A DNA stretch of 64,000 bases from Flavobacteriaceae bacterium (GTDB lineage Bacteria; Bacteroidota; Bacteroidia; Flavobacteriales; Flavobacteriaceae), in contig JAKIUU010000010.1 in assembly GCA_021647405.1 (NCBI GenBank), positions 1 to 64,000 on the forward strand. The letters run 5' to 3'. Of this stretch, positions 21,874 to 30,262 are shown piece after piece (positions within the stretch are counted from its first letter, which is position 1; the number at the start of each line of letters is the position of its first letter). A program made the position numbers and the translations under genes. A model generated the notes under the pieces. It was not told where the DNA came from, did no database searches, and saw nothing but the letters and a program-made list of their open reading frames with translations.

Positions 21874-24630
21874 ATGAAAAAACCAATCATAATTTTTTGC
21901 CTTTTAGCGTTGGGTGTATTTTCTTCTTTTTCCCAAGAAATTGGTAGCGTTAAAGGAGTTGTGTTACAAGTTGACACCTCTCCTGTAAAAAATGTAAACA
22001 TCCTTATTAAAAACACATCCCTTTCTGTACTAACTGACGGTTCAGGAAAGTTTCATCTCTCTAAGGTTCCCTTGGGAAATCAAATAGTGATAATCTCGTT
22101 TGGTGGGTTTGAAACTCAAAACTACCCGGTGACTATTAAAGCTGGAGAAACTGTAGATTTAGGCAGCATCATAATATACAAAGATTTTGCTTTACAAGAT
22201 GATAGCGGCTTGATTTCGCTCACTGACGATGACCTGACTGAAGATGGTAATGGCGGTTCTGAAAATACTTCGGGCATTTTACAAGCTTCTCGAGATGCTT
22301 TTTTAAATGTAGCTGCTTTTCAGTTTGGCCAAGCCAGATTTAGAGTTAGGGGTTATGACTCTAACAACGGTACCGTTTTAATTAATGGTGTAGAAATGAA
22401 TAAATCTTACGACGGAAGACCGCAATGGAGTAATTGGGGCGGTCTTAATGATGTGATGCGTAACCGCGATTTTAAAGAAGGTCTTTCTCCCAATCAATAT
22501 ACTTTTGGTGGACTTTTAGGGACTACTAATTTTGATGTACGCGCTACTTCTTACAGAAAAGGTATTAGTCTTTCGTTGTCGTCAACCAATACAAATTACA
22601 GCAATCGCCTAATGGCGACTTATGCTTCAGGCATTAACTCAAAAGGTTGGGCTTATACACTTTCTCTAGGAAGACGTTGGGCTACCGAGGGTCATTTTGA
22701 GGGTACTTTTTATGATGCCAATTCCTTTTTTGTGGCTGTAGAAAAAAAGATAAACAACAAGCACAGCATCAATTTAACTGCTTTTAATGCATCAAACAGA
22801 CGTGGAAAATCATCTCCAAATACCTCAGAATTATTTGATTTAAAAGGAAGTAAATACAATACTTATTGGGGATTTCAAGGAAATAAAAAACGCAATTCAC
22901 GCGTTAAAGAAATTGAAGAGCCTGTGTTTTTATTAACCGATTTCTGGAAAATTGATGAAAACACCAATCTAAATACAACTTTATCTTATCAATTCGGAAA
23001 ATTAGGTAACAGCCGCATAGGCGATTTTAACGCGCCAAATGCCAATCCTGATTATTACCGCTATTTACCCAGCTATTTTTTAGACCGTTTTGGGCAAGAC
23101 CAAGCCAATTTGGCTACCCAACGTTTCTTAACAGATGATAATTTTAGTCAAGTTGATTGGGATAAACTTTATAATGTGAATCAAAATCACGGTTCTTCAT
23201 TGTATTATTTATACGAAGACCGTACAGATGATAGACTTTGGTCATTTAATTCAATCTATTCAAAAAATATTGGCGACAACATCACTTTTAATGCTGCTTT
23301 TACCTATAAAAATTTGGTGTCGCAAAATTTTGGATTAATGCAAGATTTACTAGGAGGTACTGGTTTTGTTGATTTAGATGATTTTTCAACAGGTATAGAA
23401 TCGCAACCCGATATAAATAATCCAAACCGCGTTGTAAAAGAAGGGGATCGGTTTTTATACAATTACAATTTAAACCAACGCAGCTACAATTTATTTGCAC
23501 AACTTCAATTTATCTATAAAAAAGTTGATTTTTTTGTAAGTGCCAAAACATCTTCTGTCAATTTTTGGCGAGAGGGTAAGTACGAAAATGGAAAGTATAT
23601 TGGCAATTCTCTTGGTAAAGGAAAAGATAATATTTTTCATCCAACAAGTGTAAAAGGAGGTATTACCTATAAAATAACTGGCCGACATTTAATTAATCTA
23701 AATGCTTCATATGGTACGAGAGCCCCAAATTTAAGAAACTCGTTTGCTAATGTAAGGGTAAATCACAATGTTGTACCCGACCTTGCTACAGAAAAAATAA
23801 CCGCATTAGATGCCAGTTATATTTACAGATCGCCATTAATAAAAGCGCGTTTATCGGGTTATTATACCAAAATGAAAAACATTACCGAAATCGGATTTTT
23901 CTTTGCGCAAGGCGTTACGCTACCTGGCATAACAGACGCTTCAAATGATTCTTTTTTCTTGTCTCAGATTTTAACAGGCTCAGACAGGTTGTATTTCGGT
24001 GGTGAATTTGGACTAGAAGCGCAGGTAACCTCTACTGTAAAAATAACTGCTGCTGCTGCTGTAGGGCAACATACTTACGACAACAACCCTCAGTTATTTC
24101 TTTCGGCTGATGAATTTGGTGTTACGCCTCTCGGAACAGCCTACCTAAAAAATTATAAATTAAATAACGGTCCACAGAAAGCTTATTCTTTAGGTTTAGA
24201 ATACCGTGATCCACATTTCTGGTTTGTTGGCCTTACCGGAAACTATTTAACACAAAGTTATTTAGGTATTTCATCTATCACAAGGACCGATAGTTTTGTA
24301 ATTAACCCATTAACCAACCAACCTTTTGATGGCGCTACACAAAGTGTTGTAGATAATTTATTACGCCAAGAACAGTTTCATCCTTATTATATGCTAAATG
24401 CCATTGCAGGAAAATCATGGCGAATTGCCTATTTAAAAACTGTAGGATTTTTTGCCAGTATAAACAATATTACCAATACAATTTATAAATCGGGTGGCTT
24501 TGAACAATCACGTAATGCTAATTTTGCACGACTTAAAGAAGACCAAGACAGGGCTAAACCTTTGTTTGGACCCCGTTATTGGTATGGTTACGGTACCACT
24601 TTTTATTTAAACTTTTATTACAGATTTTAA
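21874..24630 (+). CDS. TonB-dependent outer-membrane receptor with carboxypeptidase-like N-terminal domain
   Basis: 918 residues. A signal peptide (ending SFSQE) is followed by a carboxypeptidase-regulatory-like domain (about 24-110: GVVLQVDTSPVKNVNILIKN, DGSGKFHLSKVPLG), a plug (about 140-250: QFGQARFRVRGYDSNNGTVL, INGVEMNKSYDGRPQWSNWG) and a beta barrel ending YGTTFYLNFYYRF with terminal Phe. It would import a substrate through the outer membrane using TonB/ExbBD energy. A DUF5689 lipoprotein follows after 21 bp and an exported EEP nuclease is divergent, so the substrate may be a nucleic-acid product or phosphate compound; this is inference. No SusD partner is present. Confidence 0.92.
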   Translation: MKKPIIIFCLLALGVFSSFSQEIGSVKGVVLQVDTSPVKNVNILIKNTSLSVLTDGSGKFHLSKVPLGNQIVIISFGGFETQNYPVTIKAGETVDLGSIIIYKDFALQDDSGLISLTDDDLTEDGNGGSENTSGILQASRDAFLNVAAFQFGQARFRVRGYDSNNGTVLINGVEMNKSYDGRPQWSNWGGLNDVMRNRDFKEGLSPNQYTFGGLLGTTNFDVRATSYRKGISLSLSSTNTNYSNRLMATYASGINSKGWAYTLSLGRRWATEGHFEGTFYDANSFFVAVEKKINNKHSINLTAFNASNRRGKSSPNTSELFDLKGSKYNTYWGFQGNKKRNSRVKEIEEPVFLLTDFWKIDENTNLNTTLSYQFGKLGNSRIGDFNAPNANPDYYRYLPSYFLDRFGQDQANLATQRFLTDDNFSQVDWDKLYNVNQNHGSSLYYLYEDRTDDRLWSFNSIYSKNIGDNITFNAAFTYKNLVSQNFGLMQDLLGGTGFVDLDDFSTGIESQPDINNPNRVVKEGDRFLYNYNLNQRSYNLFAQLQFIYKKVDFFVSAKTSSVNFWREGKYENGKYIGNSLGKGKDNIFHPTSVKGGITYKITGRHLINLNASYGTRAPNLRNSFANVRVNHNVVPDLATEKITALDASYIYRSPLIKARLSGYYTKMKNITEIGFFFAQGVTLPGITDASNDSFFLSQILTGSDRLYFGGEFGLEAQVTSTVKITAAAAVGQHTYDNNPQLFLSADEFGVTPLGTAYLKNYKLNNGPQKAYSLGLEYRDPHFWFVGLTGNYLTQSYLGISSITRTDSFVINPLTNQPFDGATQSVVDNLLRQEQFHPYYMLNAIAGKSWRIAYLKTVGFFASINNITNTIYKSGGFEQSRNANFARLKEDQDRAKPLFGPRYWYGYGTTFYLNFYYRF

Positions 24631-24651
24631 CTTACAGCTAAAGATACTCTC

Positions 24652-26628
24652 ATGAAAACAAACGCTTTTTTTAAATTTTTTATCAGTCTAGTTCTTGTTT
24701 TAGGAACATTTAATTCTTGTGTAAACGATAATTCTGATTTTGCAACACCACAAGTAATTTGCCAAGAACCTAACTTAACAGTTACAAATACCTTAGCAGA
24801 ACTCAATGTAAATGCCGTAGGCGCTATTCATCAAATAACTGATGATATGGTTGTTGAGGGTTATGTTGTATCAAGTGATGAACAAGGTAATTTCTTTTCT
24901 TCCGTTTCTATACAAAATCTGGAGGGTACTGCTGGATTTAGATTGTCTATCGACCGACGTGATATTTATACCCAAATAAAAGTAGGTCAAAAAGTATACG
25001 TAAAAGCAAAAACTTTATTTATAGATGGTGATGGAGGTGATTCGGATATTGCTTTAGGGGCGCTATTCGGTAGTTTTATAGGACGATTGCCCGATGTAGA
25101 GATAGATAATTTCTTATTTCGCTCTTGCGAAAGTGTCGCCGAAAGTAGTCTTGTACACACTGCCACACTTGACGCTATAAATAATGGCCTTTTAAATACT
25201 TTAGTTGAATTTGATAATGTACAATTTAAAGCCAATGAGGTGGGCGGAAATTATTTTGACCCAAACAATACCGCTGGCTCTGCAACTAATAGACATATAG
25301 TTGATGTAAACGGAAATGAGTTAATTGTTCGCAACAGTGAATTTGCCGATTTTGCAAACAAAGCTCTCCCTTCAGGAAATGGAAAAATAAGAGGTGTTCT
25401 TTCTAAATTTAATGGCGACTATCAATTGTTTATCAGAGACACTAATGACGTGCAGTTTACCAATCCGCGTCAGCTTTGGGGCTTTGCTAGTGATGTTACT
25501 GGAAACCTAACAACAATAGCAAGTTTAAGAGACGCTTTCAATTCAGGAACCTTTAGCATTACAGACAATGCCATTATAGAAGGTGTTATTACAATGTCAA
25601 CTCAAAATGGCAACCTTACCAGTAGAAATGCCTTTATTCAAGATGACAGTGGTGCTATTGTAATTCGTTTCGATAGTGATGCTCATAGTTTATTTGAGGG
25701 TTATAAAGTACGTGTAAACGTAAAAGATTTAAGTTTGGGCACTTTTGCAGGCTTGCTACAAATATCCAATGTGACGCAATCTACTTCAGTACAAGTTTTA
25801 GAAATTAACGCAAGCATGCCTACCGCCTTAACAGTAAGTATTGACGATGTATTATCTGATGCATATCAAGGGCAACTTGTACAATTAGACAATGTACAAT
25901 TTACCCAAACATTGGTTGGTTTTGGTGGTGGACGTACTTTGACAGATTGTACCTCATCTCTGCCTGTATTTACCAGTAGTTTTGCTGGTTTTGCTAACAA
26001 TACAGTACCCTCTGGAAATGGCAGTATTACAGGTATTGCTTCTAACTTTAACGGTGCTCAACTTTTAATAAGAAATACTAATGACACTTCTGGATTAACA
26101 GGGGTACGTTGTGCCCAAGCAGAACCTTTCTTTAGTCAAGATTTTGAAAGCGAACCCAATGGTCCAGATGTAAATATTGCAGGCTGGCTTAATGTGGCTG
26201 AGACTGGAAGTGTAAAATGGCATAGCGAAGCTTTTGGCGGAAATACATACACAGAGTTTTCTCCTTATCGATCTGGCGATGCCAGTAATATTGGTTGGAT
26301 GATTACACCGCCCATAGATATGGATACTCATACAAGCGAAGTATTGACTTTTGAAACAGCGCAACATCATTTTGACCAAGCTACTTTAGAAGTTTTTATA
26401 TCTAATGATTTTGATGGTACCGAAGCGGGTATCGCTACTGCCACATGGGTTGACGCAGGCGCAACTATTGCAACAGGAACCGATAGTTGGTATAATTTTA
26501 TTCCTTCTGGAAATATTGATTTATCTGGTTATACTGGTAATATTTATGTTGCTTTTAAATTTACAGGTAATGACTCTAATGCTTCTGGAGGCTTCTTTGT
26601 AGACAACATTATGGTCTTAGGAAAATAA
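24652..26628 (+). CDS. DUF5689 / choice-of-anchor J domain lipoprotein
   Basis: 658 residues with lipobox TFNSC (Cys23). Two tandem DUF5689-type OB-like regions (about 50-265 and 280-480) share similar closing text: ALPSGNGKIRGVLSKFNGDY with LFIRDTNDVQF, and VPSGNGSITGIASNFNGAQ with LIRNTNDTSGL. The last 165 residues form a choice-of-anchor J jelly roll (FSQDFESEPNG, GWMITPPIDMDTH, GGFFVDNIMVLG). It is probably a surface lipoprotein working with the TonB receptor 21 bp upstream. A terminator follows. Confidence 0.85.
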   Translation: MKTNAFFKFFISLVLVLGTFNSCVNDNSDFATPQVICQEPNLTVTNTLAELNVNAVGAIHQITDDMVVEGYVVSSDEQGNFFSSVSIQNLEGTAGFRLSIDRRDIYTQIKVGQKVYVKAKTLFIDGDGGDSDIALGALFGSFIGRLPDVEIDNFLFRSCESVAESSLVHTATLDAINNGLLNTLVEFDNVQFKANEVGGNYFDPNNTAGSATNRHIVDVNGNELIVRNSEFADFANKALPSGNGKIRGVLSKFNGDYQLFIRDTNDVQFTNPRQLWGFASDVTGNLTTIASLRDAFNSGTFSITDNAIIEGVITMSTQNGNLTSRNAFIQDDSGAIVIRFDSDAHSLFEGYKVRVNVKDLSLGTFAGLLQISNVTQSTSVQVLEINASMPTALTVSIDDVLSDAYQGQLVQLDNVQFTQTLVGFGGGRTLTDCTSSLPVFTSSFAGFANNTVPSGNGSITGIASNFNGAQLLIRNTNDTSGLTGVRCAQAEPFFSQDFESEPNGPDVNIAGWLNVAETGSVKWHSEAFGGNTYTEFSPYRSGDASNIGWMITPPIDMDTHTSEVLTFETAQHHFDQATLEVFISNDFDGTEAGIATATWVDAGATIATGTDSWYNFIPSGNIDLSGYTGNIYVAFKFTGNDSNASGGFFVDNIMVLGK

Positions 26629-26648
26629 ACGTCGCTTAATAAATATTT

Positions 26649-26686
26649 AAAACGCGCTTTTCTCAAAGTAGAATAGCGCGTTTTTT
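26649..26686 (+). terminator. Intrinsic terminator after the DUF5689 gene
   Basis: AACGCGCT pairs with AGCGCGTT around a loop of about 16 nt, with a following T-run (26681-26686). Confidence 0.8.
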
Positions 26687-26709
26687 AGTATCTGCAAAAG
26701 TTTAAATGG

Positions 26710-26717
26710 TATCTTTG
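26710..26717 (+). promoter_or_regulatory. -7 box (TATCTTTG) of hflX, almost at the start codon
   Basis: TATCTTTG ends 5 nt before the ATG, so transcription starting at the usual distance gives a leaderless or near-leaderless mRNA. Confidence 0.6.
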
Positions 26718-26722
26718 TACCC

Positions 26723-27934
26723 ATGATTAAAAAAAGTCAAAATACTTTAGAACGCGTTGTTTTAGTAGGTGTAATAACAAAAAATCAAACTGAGAAACAA
26801 CTTGAAGAATTCTTAAACGAATTGGATTTTTTAACCCTAACAGCAGGTGGCAAAGCCGTTAAGCACTTCACACAAAAATTAGAATTTCCAAACCCCAAAA
26901 CCTATATTGGGACAGGAAAACTTGATGAAATAAATATATATATTGAAAGTAATGACATAGAAACTGTCATTTTTGATGACGAATTAAGTCCTGCCCAATT
27001 GCGAAATATTGAGAAAGTTTTAAACTGTAAAATTTTAGATAGAACCAATCTTATTTTAGACATCTTTGCCCAACGCGCACAAACATCTTATGCCAGAGCG
27101 CAAGTAGAAATGGCGCAATGCGAATATATGTTGCCACGCCTTACCCGCTTATGGACGCATCTACAAAAACAAAAAGGCGGTATGGGAATGCGGGGACCTG
27201 GCGAAACAGAAATTGAAACCGATAGACGTATTATACGTGATAAAATTACCCTGTTAAAAAAGAAATTAGTCAGTATTGACAAACAAATGGCCGTACAACG
27301 TAAAAACCGGGGCAAAATGGTACGCGTGGCCTTGGTGGGTTATACCAATGTGGGCAAATCTACCTTGATGAATGCTGTTAGCAAAAGTACTGTTTTTGCA
27401 GAAAATAAACTTTTTGCAACTTTAGATACCACTGTAAGGAAGGTGGTTATTAAAAATGTGCCCTTTTTAATGACCGATACAGTAGGTTTTATCAGAAAAT
27501 TACCTACCCAATTGATAGAGTCTTTTAAATCTACTTTAGACGAAGTGCGTGAAGCCGATTTACTGTTGCATATTGTCGATATCTCGCATGCTAATTTTGA
27601 AGATCATATTGCCTCTGTCAATCAAATTTTAACCGATATTAAAAGTATTGATAAGCCTACCATTTTAGTATTCAATAAAATTGATGCCTACACGCACCAA
27701 ACCATTGATGATGACGATTTGACAACTAAAAAGACAACCGCACATTACACGCTAAAAGACTGGCAAAAAACCTGGATATCAAAACTAAATAACGATTGTT
27801 TATTTATATCAGCCTTAGAAAAAGAAAATTTCGAAAATTTTAAAGAGGTTGTTTTTGAAGCGGTAAAGAAAATTCACATCACACGTTTCCCTTACAATGA
27901 TTTTTTATATCAAGAATACGATGAGGTAAATTAA
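26723..27934 (+). CDS. hflX: Ribosome-associated GTPase HflX
   Basis: 403 residues. The N-terminal HflX domain has YIGTGKLDEI, VIFDDELSPAQLRNIE and LDIFAQRAQTSYARAQVEMA; the glycine-rich linker GGMGMRGPGETEIETDRR follows; and the G domain carries GYTNVGKST (G1), DTVGFI (G3) and NKID (G4). HflX splits stalled or stressed ribosomes. The ATG at 26723 is 5 nt after a -7 box, with no room for a Shine-Dalgarno. No upstream alternative start is available, because the previous terminator ends at 26686. Confidence 0.95.
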   Translation: MIKKSQNTLERVVLVGVITKNQTEKQLEEFLNELDFLTLTAGGKAVKHFTQKLEFPNPKTYIGTGKLDEINIYIESNDIETVIFDDELSPAQLRNIEKVLNCKILDRTNLILDIFAQRAQTSYARAQVEMAQCEYMLPRLTRLWTHLQKQKGGMGMRGPGETEIETDRRIIRDKITLLKKKLVSIDKQMAVQRKNRGKMVRVALVGYTNVGKSTLMNAVSKSTVFAENKLFATLDTTVRKVVIKNVPFLMTDTVGFIRKLPTQLIESFKSTLDEVREADLLLHIVDISHANFEDHIASVNQILTDIKSIDKPTILVFNKIDAYTHQTIDDDDLTTKKTTAHYTLKDWQKTWISKLNNDCLFISALEKENFENFKEVVFEAVKKIHITRFPYNDFLYQEYDEVN

Positions 27935-27954
27935 TGCCTTTTTAAAGGCTCATA

Positions 27955-28461
27955 TTATTTCTTTTTATAAATAGGAACGGTAGAGCAAGCCTCACCATAC
28001 ATAATGCTTTTTACAGCAGGTTGTAACTTTTTTACCAAAACCGTATATGCCGAATTTGGAATGGGTTTGTTGGCACATCCTTTAATTATGATTGGTTTGT
28101 CTTTATATTGAGAAATATCTAGGTTGTCAATAATTTCTGAAAAGATTGTGGTTTCTAATAAATCCAAATTACCAACAACAACTTTCTTTGCGTAAGGTGC
28201 TAATTTCGAACTCAATAATAAATAAGCCCACGAAGGAATAATGGCTTCAACACTACAGCTAAGGGCAACATAACACTGAGCGTATTGCTCCCATTGATGT
28301 TTGTCTACAGAAATTCTAAATTCTTTTTCTTTAAGAATTAGTTTTTGGTATAACCAAGGGGCAATATCAAAAAGCACACGATTTCCAGAAGGATAAAAAT
28401 CTTCAAGATCTAAAGTAATCAGTTTACTTTTAGAGACTCTATTTAGTATTTCGCCTGACAT
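27955..28461 (-). CDS. DUF2480 family protein
   Basis: 168 residues, soluble. VSKSKLITLDLEDFYPSGNR, DIAPWLYQKLILKEKEFR and AIIPSWAYLLLSSKLAPYAK are the conserved segments, and it contains ALSCSVEA and the end GEACSTVPIYKK. The family is Bacteroidota-specific with unknown function. It is the last of three closely packed genes with a DUF59-type Fe-S factor (no gap) and SufE, so a part in Fe-S cluster supply or repair is plausible by context. It ends about 20 bp from hflX, converging. Confidence 0.85.
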   Translation of the reverse strand: MSGEILNRVSKSKLITLDLEDFYPSGNRVLFDIAPWLYQKLILKEKEFRISVDKHQWEQYAQCYVALSCSVEAIIPSWAYLLLSSKLAPYAKKVVVGNLDLLETTIFSEIIDNLDISQYKDKPIIIKGCANKPIPNSAYTVLVKKLQPAVKSIMYGEACSTVPIYKKK

Positions 28462-28782
28462 TTATAAAAAGCCTAATTCAAGTTTGGCTTCTTCGCTCAT
28501 TAAATCTTGAGTCCATGGCGGGTCAAAAGTAATTTCTACTTCGGCATCATTTACCTCTTCAAGGGTTTTTATTTTTTCTTCAACCTCAACAGGTAAGGTT
28601 TCGGCAACAGGGCAATTAGGCGATGTTAAAGTCATCAGCACTTTAATATCGCTATTCTCATTTACAAAAACATCGTAAATTAAACCCAATTCGTATATAT
28701 CTACAGGTATTTCTGGGTCGTAAATAGACTTTAAAACAGTGACTATCTTTTCTCCAATAGCATTTTTTTGTGCAGTATCCAT
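28462..28782 (-). CDS. DUF59/MIP18-type Fe-S assembly protein (SufT-like)
   Basis: The start is set at the ATG 28780-28782 (MDTAQKNAIGEKIV), giving 106 residues; an in-frame start at 28818 would add 12 unconserved residues. SIYDPEIPVDIYELGLIYDV and TLTSPNCPVAETLP, with the Cys expected for metal or cluster binding, and DPPWTQDLMSEEAKLELGFL are diagnostic. It helps mature or deliver Fe-S clusters. Directly abuts DUF2480 and follows sufE. Confidence 0.9.
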   Translation of the reverse strand: MDTAQKNAIGEKIVTVLKSIYDPEIPVDIYELGLIYDVFVNENSDIKVLMTLTSPNCPVAETLPVEVEEKIKTLEEVNDAEVEITFDPPWTQDLMSEEAKLELGFL

Positions 28783-28828
28783 AAAACTCTTGTTTATAAC
28801 CAATCTAAATAAGCGCAAATATAAACAA

Positions 28829-29254
28829 TTAGTTTTGCTTTTTAACTTGAAAGGCTAGCGCATATAATTTAATTTGTTTCACCATAGAAAGCAAACCATT
28901 TGCCCGTGTGGGCGATAAATGCTCTTTTAAACCTATTTTATCAATAAAAAAAGTGTCGGCATCTATAATTTCTTGAGGGGTTTTATTAGAGAAAACGCGC
29001 AATAACAAAGCTATTATTCCCTTGGTAAGTATGGCATCACTAGCCGCCGTATAAATTATTTTACCTTCACATAAATCGGCATGAAGCCAAACTTTTGACT
29101 GGCATCCTTTTATTAAATTATCTTCTGTTTGATATTCGGGTTTTATAGGGTCTAATGATTTCCCCAACTCTATCAAATATTCATAGCGTTCCATCCAATC
29201 GTCAAACATAGAAAACGTGTCTATAATTTCTTCTTGTATTACTTTGATACTCAT
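28829..29254 (-). CDS. sufE: SufE family protein
   Basis: 141 residues. Cys51 in LIKGCQSKVW is the persulfide-accepting residue; EYLIELGKSLDP near residue 25 and LKEHLSPTRANGLLSMVKQI at the C-terminus are conserved. It accepts sulfur from SufS cysteine desulfurase and boosts Fe-S assembly. First gene of sufE-DUF59-DUF2480; sufBCDS are not in the window. Its promoter overlaps that of the divergent PfkB kinase. Confidence 0.92.
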   Translation of the reverse strand: MSIKVIQEEIIDTFSMFDDWMERYEYLIELGKSLDPIKPEYQTEDNLIKGCQSKVWLHADLCEGKIIYTAASDAILTKGIIALLLRVFSNKTPQEIIDADTFFIDKIGLKEHLSPTRANGLLSMVKQIKLYALAFQVKKQN

Positions 29255-29272
29255 TTTTAAAACTTATTTTTG
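29243..29272 (+). promoter_or_regulatory. Promoter of the PfkB kinase-purF unit (TTTG, 18 bp, TATTTTTG)
   Basis: TTTG at 29243-29246 and TATTTTTG at 29265-29272 with an 18-bp spacer form a good two-part Bacteroidetes promoter. The -33 element lies inside the sufE coding start. Confidence 0.65.
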
Positions 29273-29280
29273 CAAAGTTA
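29273..29280 (-). promoter_or_regulatory. -7 box (TAACTTTG) of the sufE unit
   Basis: CAAAGTTA on the plus strand reads TAACTTTG toward sufE. It touches the rightward -7 box end to end, so the two promoters cannot be occupied together. Confidence 0.55.
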
Positions 29281-29308
29281 ACTACAAAGTTTTTGAAACA
29301 AAATTATA

Positions 29309-30235
29309 ATGAGTAAACTTTTAATTGTTGGGACAGTTGCCTTTGATGCCATTGAAACCCCTTTTGGTAAAACCGATAAAATATTAGGTGGTGCTGCCAC
29401 ATATATAGGTCTTTCGGCTTCAAAATTTGGTATAAAATCTGGGGTAGTTTCGGTTGTTGGTGGCGATTTTCCTAAAAGCAACCTCGAGATGCTTCAAAAG
29501 AACAATATTGATACCAGCGGGATTGAAATAAAAAAAGAAGGCAAAACTTTTTTTTGGAGTGGCAAATACCACAACGATTTAAACCTTAGAGACACACTTA
29601 TAACCGAACTTAATGTCTTGGCCGATTTTAATCCTATTGTGCCCAAAGCTTTTATTGATGCCGAATTTTTAATGTTAGGGAATTTGCACCCCGCAGTACA
29701 AATGGCCGTTATAAAACAAATGACCAAACGCCCTAAATTAGTGGCGCTTGACACTATGAATTTTTGGATGGACAACACGCTTGATGAACTTTTAGAAGTT
29801 ATTAAAAAAGTAGATGTCATTACAATTAACGACGAAGAGGCCCGTCAGCTAAGTGGCGAATACTCTTTGGTAAAAGCCGCACAGAAAATTCACCAAATGG
29901 GACCCAAATATGTTGTCATTAAAAAGGGCGAACACGGTGCCTTAATTTTTGACAGTGGGAATGTTTTCTTTGCGCCCGCACTCCCTCTTGAAGAGGTCTT
30001 TGATCCTACAGGAGCTGGCGATACTTTTGCTGGTGGTTTTATGGGCTATCTAACCAAAACCCAAAACCTCTCTTTTAACAATATGAAAAATGCCGTTATT
30101 TATGGTTCTAATTTGGCTTCATTTTGTGTGGAAAAATTTGGCACTCAAAAAATGGAAGTTTTAACGCAATCAGAGATTCAAAAAAGACTTGTACAATTTA
30201 AAGACCTAACCCAATTTGATATTCAATTGGATTAA
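29309..30235 (+). CDS. PfkB-family carbohydrate/nucleoside kinase
   Basis: 308 residues. The N-terminus KLLIVGTVAFDAIETPFGK and GGAATYIGLSASKFG carry the substrate-binding Gly-Gly, VDVITINDEEARQLSG lies mid-protein, and DPTGAGDTFAGGFMGYL contains the catalytic Asp (signature 2). It phosphorylates a sugar or nucleoside; the substrate is not evident. purF follows after 27 bp, so a link to ribose or purine nucleoside metabolism is plausible. Confidence 0.88.
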   Translation: MSKLLIVGTVAFDAIETPFGKTDKILGGAATYIGLSASKFGIKSGVVSVVGGDFPKSNLEMLQKNNIDTSGIEIKKEGKTFFWSGKYHNDLNLRDTLITELNVLADFNPIVPKAFIDAEFLMLGNLHPAVQMAVIKQMTKRPKLVALDTMNFWMDNTLDELLEVIKKVDVITINDEEARQLSGEYSLVKAAQKIHQMGPKYVVIKKGEHGALIFDSGNVFFAPALPLEEVFDPTGAGDTFAGGFMGYLTKTQNLSFNNMKNAVIYGSNLASFCVEKFGTQKMEVLTQSEIQKRLVQFKDLTQFDIQLD

Positions 30236-30262
30236 TAAATTATATTTTAAAGCCTACTACAT

